Origin: Micrococcales bacterium UBA2465
GTDB lineage: Bacteria; Actinomycetota; Actinomycetes; Actinomycetales; Microbacteriaceae
DNA: 14,111 nucleotides
Reading direction: 5' to 3'
NCBI GenBank assembly: GCA_002342255.1
Contig: DDPP01000023.1
Location: forward strand, 1 to 14,111
A model generated the notes under the pieces. It did not search any database and had not been told where the DNA came from. It saw only the letters and a program-made list of their open reading frames with translations. A program made the translations under genes and the position numbers. Of this stretch, positions 1 through 7,654 are shown one piece after another; position 1 is the stretch's first letter, and each line of letters opens with the position of its first letter.

Positions 1-96
1 ACTTGGTTGCTTCCACAAAACTCAGCTTACGAACCGATAGATGGCACAAATGCAAAAATTATGGGGAAATTAGTTACCGTCTTGCGCAAAGTTTAA
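1..96 (+). CDS. lexA: LexA repressor, C-terminal fragment (cut by left edge)
   Basis: The first 96 bases read in frame 1 without a stop for 31 codons and end in TAA at 94-96. The peptide starts [13 protein letters not shown] and ends [10 protein letters not shown]. This is the typical end of actinobacterial LexA, where a MPxNPAFxPI segment is followed by a GKVV(T/S)VxR(K/R)V tail that closes the peptidase fold. LexA is the SOS repressor and cleaves itself when stimulated by RecA filaments. The DNA-binding domain and the catalytic Ser and Lys lie outside the window, so activity cannot be judged. lexA beside hflX is a known actinobacterial neighbourhood, which supports the call. The stop directly abuts the hflX stop on the other strand. 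Confidence 0.85.
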   Translation, partial: TWLLPQNSAYEPIDGTNAKIMGKLVTVLRKV

Positions 97-1569
97 CTAG
101 ACGGCATAAAAAGCAAGCTCTGAAGCTAATTCTTCCCTAACTAAAGCTTCCAAATACGTTCCATCTTCACGATATTCAATTGTTTTTATGTCACTGTTCA
201 AGTGCATCCTAGAGACTAAGTCTCCGCGATTATATGGAACTAGCACTCTCACCGAAACGTTTGGTCTTGGCAGGAGTTCGGAAATTTTTACCTGAAGATT
301 TTCTATGCCCTCTCCAGTTCGTGTCGATACGAAAACAGAGTTTGGATGTCCTCCACGAAGAGAGACAATTGTAGCCTGATCTACTAAATCAATTTTGTTG
401 AAAACAATTAGTTCAATGACATTTTGGGCATCTACTTCTGAAATAACTTTTCTAACAGTTTCAATCTGTGAACCAGGATCCGGATGAGAAGCATCAACAA
501 CGTGCAGAATCAAATCGCTTTCGCCAATCTCCTCTAAAGTGGAACGAAACGCTTCCACAAGTTGGTGGGGAAGATTCTTAACGAAACCAACAGTGTCAGC
601 AAGTGTGTATTCTCGACCATCTGGAGTTTTGGTATGTCTGACAGTTGGATCCAATGTTGCGAAAAGAGCATTTTGCACCAACACTCCGGCAGCGGTAAGT
701 CGATTCAGTAGTGAAGACTTTCCAGCATTGGTATATCCAGCAATGGCTACCGAAGGTATGTGGTTACGCTTTCGGTTAGCCCGCTTTGTCTCGCGTGAAG
801 GCTTCATCGCAACAATCTGCTTGCGAAGCTTGGCCATCCGAATTCGGATTCGTCTTCTATCTAGCTCGATCTTGGTTTCACCAGGTCCACGAGAACCGAT
901 ACCTTCTCCACCAGCCGCCCGACCACCGGCTTGCCGAGACATGGACTCACCCCAACCACGAAGCCTTGGCAGTAGATACTCAAGTTGAGCCAGTTCAACT
1001 TGGGCCTTACCTTCTCTGGACTTAGCGTGCTGAGCGAAAATTTCCAAGATTATTGCGGTGCGGTCAATAACTTTCACTTTGACCACATCTTCTAAAGCTC
1101 GTCTTTGAGATGGTGCCAACTCAGTGTCTGCCACAACAGTGTCCGCGCCAAGAGATTTGACTAATGCCCTAAGTTCCTCGGCTTTACCCTTACCTAGAAA
1201 AGTAGCTGGATCTGGATGAAACCTTCTCTGCAGCAATCCGTCTAACACCTGCGCACCAGCCGTTTCGGCAAGAGCAGCCAGTTCTCTGAGGGAATTCTCG
1301 CCATCAATTTGGCTGTTCTGGCCCCAGATTCCGATCAGAACGACCTTTTCAAGTTGAAGTTCCCGATATTCAACTTCGGAGATGTCTTGAAGCTGGGTAG
1401 ATAGGCCGGGAACTCTTTGCAGGGCTGCTCTGTCAGCCAGATCTTGTTGGTCGCCATCGAATTGACTTACCTCAGAGGACTCCGCACCTAGCGCCAATGC
1501 GCGGGCGTCTCGGCGAAGAATTCTCGCTAAGATTTCTTCGCTATCTAGGTCTTTGTCAATATCAGCCAT
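97..1569 (-). CDS. hflX: Ribosome-associated GTPase HflX
   Basis: A 490-residue GTPase of the HflX family, which binds the 50S subunit and is known in other bacteria to split stalled or heat-damaged ribosomes. The N-terminal HflX domain carries HPDPATFLGKGKAEEL at about 118-133. A glycine-rich linker (GGRAAGGEGIGSRGPGETK, about 215-233) leads into an arginine-rich helix. The G domain shows the P-loop GYTNAGKS (278-285), the switch segment LFATLDPT (302-309), DTVGF (325-329) and NKID (391-394), all intact. The length is normal for actinobacteria. The ATG at 1569 has only a weak Shine-Dalgarno match, but no better start precedes the conserved part. The gene is convergent with lexA (zero gap) and divergent from the methyltransferase (42-bp spacer). 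Confidence 0.96.
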   Translation of the reverse strand: MADIDKDLDSEEILARILRRDARALALGAESSEVSQFDGDQQDLADRAALQRVPGLSTQLQDISEVEYRELQLEKVVLIGIWGQNSQIDGENSLRELAALAETAGAQVLDGLLQRRFHPDPATFLGKGKAEELRALVKSLGADTVVADTELAPSQRRALEDVVKVKVIDRTAIILEIFAQHAKSREGKAQVELAQLEYLLPRLRGWGESMSRQAGGRAAGGEGIGSRGPGETKIELDRRRIRIRMAKLRKQIVAMKPSRETKRANRKRNHIPSVAIAGYTNAGKSSLLNRLTAAGVLVQNALFATLDPTVRHTKTPDGREYTLADTVGFVKNLPHQLVEAFRSTLEEIGESDLILHVVDASHPDPGSQIETVRKVISEVDAQNVIELIVFNKIDLVDQATIVSLRGGHPNSVFVSTRTGEGIENLQVKISELLPRPNVSVRVLVPYNRGDLVSRMHLNSDIKTIEYREDGTYLEALVREELASELAFYAV

Positions 1570-1581
1570 TTCTGGTTTAAC
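1553..1581 (+). promoter_or_regulatory. Candidate promoter of the methyltransferase gene
   Basis: TTGTCA at 1553-1558 and TTTAAC at 1576-1581 are separated by exactly 17 bases, a plausible housekeeping-sigma spacing. The -35 box matches the consensus at five of six positions and the -10 box at four of six. It lies inside the 5' end of hflX on the opposite strand. A Shine-Dalgarno-like AGGAG follows at 1594-1598, rather far from the ATG. Promoter calls by eye are weak. Confidence 0.3.
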
Positions 1582-1587
1582 CCTACC

Positions 1588-1618
1588 TTTATCAGGAGTA
1601 AAGTCTTTTAAATGTCAA
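1588..1618 (-). promoter_or_regulatory. Candidate promoter of hflX
   Basis: On the minus strand a perfect TTGACA (complement of 1613-1618) is followed after 19 bases by GATAAA (complement of 1588-1593), a four-of-six -10 match. The -35 box overlaps the ATG of the divergent methyltransferase gene (1612-1614). The -10 match and spacing are imperfect, so this is only a candidate. Confidence 0.3.
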
Positions 1619-2217
1619 TCAACCACTATTTCTCTGACTCAGCTGGGGATGATCTTCAGCCGAGAGAAATAACAGCTAGTTTGGTTGGCAAAGCGGTCAA
1701 AGTGTTCACTTCTTCCGGTGTCTTCAGCCCAGACCACATCGACCTGGGAACTGAAGTCTTGTTGAAACAACTTGACAAAATTAAGCCTTCTGGAAACATC
1801 TTGGATCTGGGATGTGGCTGGGGTCCTATCGCATTAGCGATTGCATTGACCGCCCCAGAGGCAAAAGTGACAGCAGTTGATGTGAATCAGAAGAGTCTTT
1901 CGCTCACCAGAATGAATGCTGAGAAACTAAACCTGAAAAACATTACAACTTTTCTTCCCGAGCAAGTTCCAACCGAACTACTTTTTGATGAAATATGGTC
2001 AAACCCACCAATTCGAGTCGGCAAGGAAGTGCTGCACGAAATTCTAGTTCTATGGTTGAACCGGCTAAGCGTTGGCGGGACTGCACGTCTTGTAGTTCAG
2101 AAACATCTTGGGTCCGACTCGCTGGAAAAATGGTTACGACAAAACTTTCCAAACTTTGAGGTAACTCGAGTGACTTCAGAGAAAAATTTTAGAGTAATCA
2201 AACTTGTAAGAAACTAG
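1612..2217 (+). CDS. Class I SAM-dependent methyltransferase, RsmC-like (single domain)
   Basis: A 201-residue Rossmann-fold methyltransferase. Motif [14 protein letters not shown] (63-75) forms the SAM-binding loop, TAVDVN (about 87-92) carries the acidic residue expected to hold the ribose, and SNPPIR (130-135) is the catalytic NPP(F/Y/I) signature of N6-adenine and N2-guanine methylases. The N-terminal [17 protein letters not shown] resembles the 'FS...D.G...LL' entry of the MTS/RsmC family, whose E. coli member methylates G1207 of 16S rRNA. E. coli RsmC is about 340 residues with a degenerate N-terminal copy of the domain; here only the catalytic half exists. The substrate is therefore inferred as rRNA or another nucleic acid, not proven. 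It is the only complete plus-strand gene of the window, and its TAG overlaps the dapF stop. Confidence 0.8.
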   Translation: MSINHYFSDSAGDDLQPREITASLVGKAVKVFTSSGVFSPDHIDLGTEVLLKQLDKIKPSGNILDLGCGWGPIALAIALTAPEAKVTAVDVNQKSLSLTRMNAEKLNLKNITTFLPEQVPTELLFDEIWSNPPIRVGKEVLHEILVLWLNRLSVGGTARLVVQKHLGSDSLEKWLRQNFPNFEVTRVTSEKNFRVIKLVRN

Positions 2218-3089
2218 ATTTCAACTTCACCATCAAACGTTAGTTCGGCAGGCCCACTAAGTCCAATGTGTTCACCCTCTTCGGTTGGGAACATTCGAAC
2301 TCCAAGAGTCCCACCCGGTACTTCAACGCTCCAATGATTTGGAGCACCCTCACCGGCCCACAACCTAGTGGCTAAAGCTGCTGCAACAATCCCTGTCCCA
2401 CAAGATAGAGTTTCTCCCACTCCTCTTTCATAGACGCGCATTTTTATCTTTCCAACACCGTTGGTAATCATGGGATCAAACGGAACAACAAACTCAACGT
2501 TTGCACCCAAGTCTGGATCTGGAGTCAACTCTGGGGCGGTATGCAATTCCAACTTCTCAAGTTCATCTTCCGAAGCCAAGGCCACAACTACGTGAGGATT
2601 TCCAACATTTATGCCTTGGCCAGGTCTGGCAATTTTTAATCCATGGCTGCTAACCAAATATTCTGTCGCCTCTGGACGCCATCTACCCATATCGACTACA
2701 AAGCCAGCTTTATTTCTTTGGATATCTTTCACTCCGGCACGCGTCCCAACATGCATTACCTGGCCATCTGAAAGATCGACAATCCCTTTTTCTGTAAGAT
2801 ACCTAGCAAAAACTCGAACTCCATTGCCACACATTTCAGCAACTGAACCATCTGCATTTCGGTAGTCCATAAACCACTCGGCAGCTGGGTCTTCGGCTAA
2901 TGCGGCTCTTCCTTCCGAGAGCTTGGCAGAAGGAACAACTCGAATAAACCCATCAGCCCCGACCCCAAAATGCCGATCACACAATTTAGCAACTTGAGAT
3001 TCCGAGAGCTCAAGAGTTCCGTCACCATCAAAAACCAAAACAAAGTCATTTCCAGTTCCATGACCCTTGGTGAATTGAAGTTTCGGCAT
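2214..3089 (-). CDS. dapF: Diaminopimelate epimerase
   Basis: Converts LL- to meso-diaminopimelate, the last epimerisation before lysine and a direct precursor in many actinobacterial cell walls. It is a cofactor-independent racemase with two catalytic cysteines. Both are visible: C87 in MCGNGVR (86-92) and C230 in [13 protein letters not shown] (221-233). The [13 protein letters not shown] start (6-18) and GNPHVVV (163-169) are also family signatures. At 291 residues it is of typical length. The gene lies 18 bp after miaA and looks like the last gene of the recA-recX-miaB-miaA-dapF run. dapA, an earlier step of the same pathway, is at the other end of the window. The stop overlaps that of the convergent methyltransferase gene. 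Confidence 0.97.
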   Translation of the reverse strand: MPKLQFTKGHGTGNDFVLVFDGDGTLELSESQVAKLCDRHFGVGADGFIRVVPSAKLSEGRAALAEDPAAEWFMDYRNADGSVAEMCGNGVRVFARYLTEKGIVDLSDGQVMHVGTRAGVKDIQRNKAGFVVDMGRWRPEATEYLVSSHGLKIARPGQGINVGNPHVVVALASEDELEKLELHTAPELTPDPDLGANVEFVVPFDPMITNGVGKIKMRVYERGVGETLSCGTGIVAAALATRLWAGEGAPNHWSVEVPGGTLGVRMFPTEEGEHIGLSGPAELTFDGEVEI

Positions 3090-3107
3090 AGCTCTAGATT
3101 ACTTTGC

Positions 3108-4049
3108 CTAAAGACTCAAACTTGAGTCGAGCAGTTGCAATACATTCTTTTCTAAATCGGAATCTTGATAATCGAACCACTGAATTCTAGGGTCTCTTCT
3201 AAACCAGGACATCTGTCGACGAGCGTATCGCTGAGTGAGCATTGTTGTTTCAGCGATAGCTTCCTCTTGGCTAATTTCACCATCTAGTTGCCGCAAAGAT
3301 TGTGAATAACCGATTGCTTGGCTTGCTGTTTTAGAGTCCCTTATTCCTTTTGGAATGAGGGATTCTGCCTCCTGGACAATCCCGTTTTTCCACATACCCT
3401 CAACTCGCAGAGCCAATTTCTGGACTAAGTGGGAGCGCTCTGAATTTAGTCCGATTTGCAGGCTAGGTAGATAGGAGACGAATTGATCTGGAAGAGAAGC
3501 TGCAAAAGGCTCTCCGGTAACCATGACTATTTCTAGTGCCCTCACAATTCTTCGACCATTGTTTGGTTCAATTCGACTCGCCGCCTTCGGATCTAATTCG
3601 GTCAATTTAGAATGCATGACTTGAGGACCTAAATCAATCAGGTCTTGCTCGAGTTGTGCCCTTAGATTTACATCTCGACCGGGAAACTCAAAAGTATTTA
3701 GAACTGCAGCCAAGTAAAGCATCGAGCCACCGACCAAAATTGGTAACACTCCCCCGCTCAATAGACTCGCTATAACTTCCCTTGCTCTCTGTTGATAGTT
3801 TGCGGCAGTGCTTTCTTGATTTACCTCCAGCCAGTCCAAGAGATGATGCTCAATCCCCCGCCTATCGTGCAAAGGTAGTTTTGCTGTTCCAACATCCATC
3901 CCCTTATAGAACTGCATAGCATCAGCATTGATAATCTCAGCTTTTACACCTCGAGAGTCCAAATGCTGAACCAGGTTGAGTGCTAGAGCACTTTTACCAG
4001 TCCCAGTTGGACCAACAACCGCTAAAAATGCTGGTTTCTCAGAGTTCAT
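3108..4049 (-). CDS. miaA: tRNA dimethylallyltransferase MiaA
   Basis: Transfers the dimethylallyl group of DMAPP to N6 of A37 in tRNAs reading UNN codons, producing the substrate of MiaB. Counting from the chosen start (313 residues), the P-loop is GPTGTGKS (13-20). [18 protein letters not shown] (41-58) is the substrate-binding segment, VGGSMLYL (106-113) is conserved, [12 protein letters not shown] (163-174) is a tRNA-contact motif, and [15 protein letters not shown] (272-286) is the C-terminal signature. The frame is open further upstream to 4124, but those 25 residues would lie inside miaB and look unrelated to the family. The ATG at 4047-4049 overlaps the miaB TGA as ATGA, which indicates translational coupling and normal family length. 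Confidence 0.96.
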   Translation of the reverse strand: MNSEKPAFLAVVGPTGTGKSALALNLVQHLDSRGVKAEIINADAMQFYKGMDVGTAKLPLHDRRGIEHHLLDWLEVNQESTAANYQQRAREVIASLLSGGVLPILVGGSMLYLAAVLNTFEFPGRDVNLRAQLEQDLIDLGPQVMHSKLTELDPKAASRIEPNNGRRIVRALEIVMVTGEPFAASLPDQFVSYLPSLQIGLNSERSHLVQKLALRVEGMWKNGIVQEAESLIPKGIRDSKTASQAIGYSQSLRQLDGEISQEEAIAETTMLTQRYARRQMSWFRRDPRIQWFDYQDSDLEKNVLQLLDSSLSL

Positions 4050-5524
4050 TCGTGACTGGGCTTCACAGCAACATTCAAACTGATAACTCCAACTTGTTGC
4101 TTCGAAGGCTCTGGAACTGCGCAACTTTGAGCTTGAAGCCGATCATAGGCATCTCCGGCAATAGTTCGTTTAAGTTTTGGCTGCTCACCGGCTTTAGCTA
4201 TCAAGAAGTAAGGTTTAGCATCAACAACTTCAACTTCCACCAGGTCACCTGGTCTGGGAAAATCAGTGGCAACCCAGTCGATGTGAACCAAACGATTATC
4301 CTTAGCCCGGCCAGTTAAGCGATTGGTTTGCTCGTCTTTGCGTCCTTCTGAATCACCAATCAACACCTGAACTGTTTTGCCTATTTGCTTCTTATTTTCT
4401 TGCCAAGCAATTTCGTTGACAAGTTCGAGCAGCCGCTCATACCGGTCCTGCACTATCTCTTTCGGCAATTGATTAGGCAGTTCGGCGGCCGGTGTGCCCG
4501 GACGCTTTGAGTATTGAAAAGTGTAAGCGATGGCAAACTTTGCCTCTCTCACAACCCTCAATGTCTCTTGAAAATCTTCTTCAGTTTCGCCGGGGAACCC
4601 AACAATAATGTCAGTGGAAATTGCAGCGTCAGGTATGGCCTCTCGCACTCTATCCAGAATCCCTAAATACTTCTCACTTCGGTAGCTCCTGCGCATCTCT
4701 TTCAGAACTCGGTCGCTTCCAGATTGCAGTGGCATGTGTAACTGTGGCATGACGTTATCTGTTTCGGCCATTGCGTCAATCACATCATCGGTGAAAGCTG
4801 CTGGGTGCGGACTCGTGAAACGAACTCGTTCCAAACCCTCAATTTCCCCACAGGCTCGCAAAAGCTTTGCGAAGGCCCCCTTATCGCCGAACTCTACGCC
4901 GTAGGTATTTACATTCTGCCCAAGCAAGGTGATCTCAATAACGCCTTCGGCAACTAGTGCCTTAATCTCAGAGAGAATTTCACCTGGCCTGCGATCACGT
5001 TCCTTACCTCTAAGGCTTGGGACGATGCAAAACGTGCAAGTGTTATTGCAACCAACACTGATAGACACCAAAGCCGAATAAGTTGATTCGCGTTTGGTGG
5101 GCAAATCGCTGGGAAAAGTCTCTAGTGCTTCAATGATCTCAACCTGTGCTTCTCGATTAGCTCTTGCTCGTTCCAAAAGAGCCGGAAGCGAACCGATGTT
5201 GTGAGTTCCAAAAACAACATCCACCCAAGGAGCTTTAGCAACAATCGTGTCTTTATCTTTTTGGGCCAGACAACCGCCAACCGCTATTTGAAAATCTGGG
5301 TTTTCTGCCTTACGTTCGACAAGCTGACCCAGATTTCCGTAAAGTTTGTTGTCCGCATTTTCTCTCACCGCACAAGTGTTGAAGACCAGGATGTCGGCAT
5401 CTGTGCCGACTGCAGCAGGAACATAACCCGCGTCCTCGAGCAGACCAGAAAGCCTCTGACTGTCATGAACATTCATTTGACAGCCGAAGGTCTTGACCTC
5501 GTAACTTAGGGTTTTAGCTTTCAT
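4046..5524 (-). CDS. miaB: tRNA-2-methylthio-N6-dimethylallyladenosine synthase MiaB
   Basis: A radical-SAM enzyme that adds the 2-methylthio group to i6A37 of tRNA, the step after MiaA. In the 492-residue form starting at ATG 5524, the N-terminal MTTase domain holds the three auxiliary-cluster cysteines C15 (FGCQMN), C51 (NTCAVRENA) and C85 (GGCLAQ). The radical-SAM CxxxCxxC is C159, C163, C166 in [17 protein letters not shown]-binding domain follows at about 379-444. The tail after about 450 is low in known motifs. A TTG codon directly before the ATG (5525-5527) is an alternative start adding one residue. No strong Shine-Dalgarno is seen. The gene follows recX after about 25 bp and overlaps miaA by four bases. 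Confidence 0.97.
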   Translation of the reverse strand: MKAKTLSYEVKTFGCQMNVHDSQRLSGLLEDAGYVPAAVGTDADILVFNTCAVRENADNKLYGNLGQLVERKAENPDFQIAVGGCLAQKDKDTIVAKAPWVDVVFGTHNIGSLPALLERARANREAQVEIIEALETFPSDLPTKRESTYSALVSISVGCNNTCTFCIVPSLRGKERDRRPGEILSEIKALVAEGVIEITLLGQNVNTYGVEFGDKGAFAKLLRACGEIEGLERVRFTSPHPAAFTDDVIDAMAETDNVMPQLHMPLQSGSDRVLKEMRRSYRSEKYLGILDRVREAIPDAAISTDIIVGFPGETEEDFQETLRVVREAKFAIAYTFQYSKRPGTPAAELPNQLPKEIVQDRYERLLELVNEIAWQENKKQIGKTVQVLIGDSEGRKDEQTNRLTGRAKDNRLVHIDWVATDFPRPGDLVEVEVVDAKPYFLIAKAGEQPKLKRTIAGDAYDRLQAQSCAVPEPSKQQVGVISLNVAVKPSHE

Positions 5525-5551
5525 CAACTCAATTTTAGCCGTAAGCCAAAA

Positions 5552-6094
5552 TTAGTTATGTAGAGTTTGAGTTGCTGATCTGACAGCAGCCCAAACTACA
5601 TTGCTGGAGTAGCCCTTTCGGCTCAAAAATCCTGCAACTCTGCGCTCTCTAGTTGACGAATCAATGCCGCTCATGCGCTCCATTTTGGCAAGTGCCAAGG
5701 CACTAGCTACCTCAAGTTCCCGATCTTGGTCCAATTCCGCAATCGCTTCGTCAATGGCATCTTGGCTAAACCCTTTTTCTCTCAGCGCTATTGCCACCAT
5801 GGTCTTCGACTTAGCTTTTCGAGTCGAAAGGGTCAAAGCCCATTGCTTTGCTAGTGCGTAATCATCAATAAGCCCAACCTCAATAAACCTTGAAATCAAC
5901 TGGTCAACTATTTCGGCTTGGTATTCCTTTTCGATTAGTTGCTTGCGGATGGCACTTGAAGCCTTGCCACCGCGTTCAATCATCTTTAGCAACGCGACAC
6001 GAACTTCCTCTTCGATACTGTCTACCGATCGAAGAGAATAATTACTACCAGATACGGTTTCTTCTGCCTGCTTGAGCAGTTCTCCCAGATCCAC
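5552..6094 (-). CDS. recX: RecA regulator RecX
   Basis: A 180-residue all-helical protein of the RecX family, which binds RecA filaments and damps recombinase activity. The middle reads as the usual three-helix repeats: ALLKMIERGGKASSAIRKQL is followed by IVDQLISRFIEVGLIDDYALAKQW (about 62-85), the recognisable 'L..LGLIDD..(F/Y)A..W' core. The last repeat contains RRVAGFLSRKGYSSNVVWAAV. It starts with GTG at 6092-6094, two bases after the recA TAA, so it is almost certainly co-transcribed with recA; the end of recA supplies a weak AAGG ribosome site. This recA-recX pairing is standard in actinobacteria. The acidic N-terminal 25 residues are not conserved. Confidence 0.93.
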   Translation of the reverse strand: MDLGELLKQAEETVSGSNYSLRSVDSIEEEVRVALLKMIERGGKASSAIRKQLIEKEYQAEIVDQLISRFIEVGLIDDYALAKQWALTLSTRKAKSKTMVAIALREKGFSQDAIDEAIAELDQDRELEVASALALAKMERMSGIDSSTRERRVAGFLSRKGYSSNVVWAAVRSATQTLHN

Positions 6095-6096
6095 GA

Positions 6097-7155
6097 TTAG
6101 TCGTTTACTGCCTTAAGATCAGCAGCTTCCTCAACTGGAAGATCGGCGACGGCTCTGGGAATTCCGATACCCAATTTGGCCTTGATTTTTTGCTCAATTT
6201 CATCGGCAACTGCAGGATTGTCTAACAGGTAATTTCTAGAGTTCTCTTTACCCTGACCAAGCTGTTCGCCTTCGTATGTATACCAGGCACCTGACTTCTT
6301 TACAATGTCGTTTTCAACTCCAAAGTCGATCAAACTACCTTCACGAGAAATTCCGACACCGTAGATGATGTCAAATTCTGCCTGCTTGAACGGAGCAGCC
6401 ATCTTGTTCTTCACCACTTTGACGCGGGTCCGGTTTCCTACGGCATCTTGACCATCTTTTAGGGTTTCAATTCTGCGAACATCCAAGCGAACCGAAGCAT
6501 AAAACTTTAATGCCTTACCACCAGAAGTAGTTTCTGGCGAACCGAAGAATACTCCGATTTTTTCACGCAGCTGGTTGATGAAAATTGCGGTGGTCTTGGT
6601 GTTATTCAAAACACCAGTTAGTTTTCTCAGCGCCTGAGACATCAAGCGTGCCTGAAGACCAACGTGGGAATCTCCCATCTCACCTTCAATTTCAGCTCTT
6701 GGTGTAAGTGCTGCCACCGAGTCAATGACGATAATGTCGATTGAACCAGAGCGAATTAGCGTGTCGGCAATTTCCAGAGCTTGTTCACCCGTATCTGGTT
6801 GGCTCACCAAAAGTGCATCAATGTCAACACCAAGCGCTTTGGCATATTCCGGATCTAGAGCGTGTTCAGCATCAATGAAGACTGCAGTTCCGCCAGCCTT
6901 CTGGCAATTGGCAATTGCGTGAAGCGCAACGGTAGTCTTACCGGAAGACTCCGGACCATAAATTTCGACGATTCTTCCCTTAGGAAGACCGCCAATACCC
7001 AAGGCAACGTCTAAGGCAATTGAACCGGTGGGAATTACTTCAACCGGAGCTCGTTCATCGGACCCCAGGCGCATGATTGAGCCCTTACCGAATTGTTTGT
7101 CAATTTGTGCGAGCGCAGTGTCTAGCGCTTTGTCGCGATCTGAAGCTGATGGCAT
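6097..7155 (-). CDS. recA: Recombinase RecA
   Basis: The strand-exchange ATPase of homologous recombination and co-protease that triggers LexA cleavage. In 352 residues it shows Walker A GPESSGKT (67-74), Walker [11 protein letters not shown] (131-140), the loop L1 region [16 protein letters not shown] (137-162 area), and [21 protein letters not shown] (193-213) carrying loop L2. No intein is present, unlike Mycobacterium tuberculosis RecA. The short C-terminus ends in an acidic stretch ([12 protein letters not shown]), as usual. The ATG at 7153-7155 has an AAGGA site seven bases upstream (complement of 7163-7167). The gene heads a run with recX, miaB, miaA and dapF and is preceded by a 176-bp leader with an SOS box. 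Confidence 0.99.
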   Translation of the reverse strand: MPSASDRDKALDTALAQIDKQFGKGSIMRLGSDERAPVEVIPTGSIALDVALGIGGLPKGRIVEIYGPESSGKTTVALHAIANCQKAGGTAVFIDAEHALDPEYAKALGVDIDALLVSQPDTGEQALEIADTLIRSGSIDIIVIDSVAALTPRAEIEGEMGDSHVGLQARLMSQALRKLTGVLNNTKTTAIFINQLREKIGVFFGSPETTSGGKALKFYASVRLDVRRIETLKDGQDAVGNRTRVKVVKNKMAAPFKQAEFDIIYGVGISREGSLIDFGVENDIVKKSGAWYTYEGEQLGQGKENSRNYLLDNPAVADEIEQKIKAKLGIGIPRAVADLPVEEAADLKAVND

Positions 7156-7245
7156 TTCTTTTTCCTTTTCTGTTGCCTAGGCAACTGGTTTTATGCTGTC
7201 ATGACACTACGGCTGGACACGGATTTTGTCTTGAGTGTCCAGTTG
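7156..7245 (-). promoter_or_regulatory. recA 5' leader with competing inverted repeats
   Basis: The probable untranslated leader of recA contains three directly visible symmetries. A perfect 14-base palindrome GTTGCCTAGGCAAC lies at 7172-7185, just 5' of the ribosome site. A 10-base palindrome TGTCATGACA lies at 7197-7206. An 8-base stem pairs CTGGACAC (7213-7220) with GTGTCCAG (7235-7242) around a 14-base loop. CAACTGG (7182-7188) is also the exact complement of CCAGTTG (7239-7245). A second fold is therefore possible, which would break both the stem and the palindrome. Whether this acts in RNA, binds a protein, or is chance cannot be told from the sequence. Confidence 0.45.
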
Positions 7246-7295
7246 AATTGTTGATAACTTCATCACCAAATCAACTGTTTATAGCCTAGCAAAAA

Positions 7296-7311
7296 TCGAA
7301 CATAATTACGA
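7296..7311 (-). promoter_or_regulatory. LexA-binding SOS box of recA
   Basis: The 16-mer TCGAACATAATTACGA matches the actinobacterial/Bacillus-type SOS box TCGAAC-N4-GTTCGA at 10 of 12 fixed positions. It lies 140 bases before the recA start. Just downstream in the direction of recA, TAGGCTATAAA (complement of 7278-7288) offers a -10 element (TAGGCT or TATAAA). The box would thus cover the -35 region and block polymerase. LexA control of recA is well established in relatives. Confidence 0.7.
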
Positions 7312-7331
7312 ATAAAAATTACTTTGGCGTG

Positions 7332-7553
7332 TCATTCTTTCGGCTTTTTGTTCAAACCCAGCCAGCGCTCCTCAGGAATATCCTGTGCTCGGCAGATAGC
7401 CAGCCAGATGTCTTTTGGGTCAATTCCTTGTCTCAAAGCCTCTTCACCAGTCAAATCGCCCAATTCGGTTAGAGCCAGATCACTAAGCAAAACTGCTGCA
7501 TATTCAACACCAAATTCGTTCTGCATCAGGGTTTGAAAGTCGCTCAATCGCAC
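7332..7553 (-). CDS. DUF3046 family protein
   Basis: A 73-residue protein beginning MRLSDFQTLMQNEFG and containing LGDLTGEEALRQGIDPKDIWLAICRAQDIPEERW. This matches the DUF3046 family, small actinobacterial proteins of unknown function usually encoded directly upstream of recA. The position here agrees. The start is GTG at 7551-7553; the family N-terminus (MRLSxF) begins exactly there, although the ribosome site is poor (a G-run is too close to the start). No signal peptide, membrane segment or cysteine cluster is seen; one Cys occurs in AICRAQ. The gene lies between the clgR terminator and the recA promoter region. No terminator is visible after it, so its transcript may read into recA. Confidence 0.88.
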   Translation of the reverse strand: MRLSDFQTLMQNEFGVEYAAVLLSDLALTELGDLTGEEALRQGIDPKDIWLAICRAQDIPEERWLGLNKKPKE

Positions 7554-7609
7554 ACCCCCAGATTACCCAGCGATGAGCCTAAATACCTGTTGGCATGCCT
7601 GGCTAAATG

Positions 7610-7641
7610 AAAAGACCCCCGGAAGTTTCCTTCCGAGGGCC
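7610..7641 (-). terminator. Intrinsic terminator after clgR
   Basis: On the minus strand a 12-bp stem (7641-7630 with 7625-7614) closes on a GAAA tetraloop. It contains ten Watson-Crick pairs and two G-U pairs and is followed by TTTT (7613-7610). It begins 13 bases after the clgR stop. The two G-U pairs would be A-C mismatches in the opposite transcript, so it is oriented for the minus strand. It separates the dapA-to-clgR unit from DUF3046 and recA. Confidence 0.9.
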
Positions 7642-7654
7642 GACATTTCAAGGT

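Noticed and set aside
539..988. Plus-strand 149-codon open frame opposite hflX
   Set aside because: It lies wholly inside hflX, whose protein is unmistakable. The antisense peptide has no family pattern and no ribosome site.
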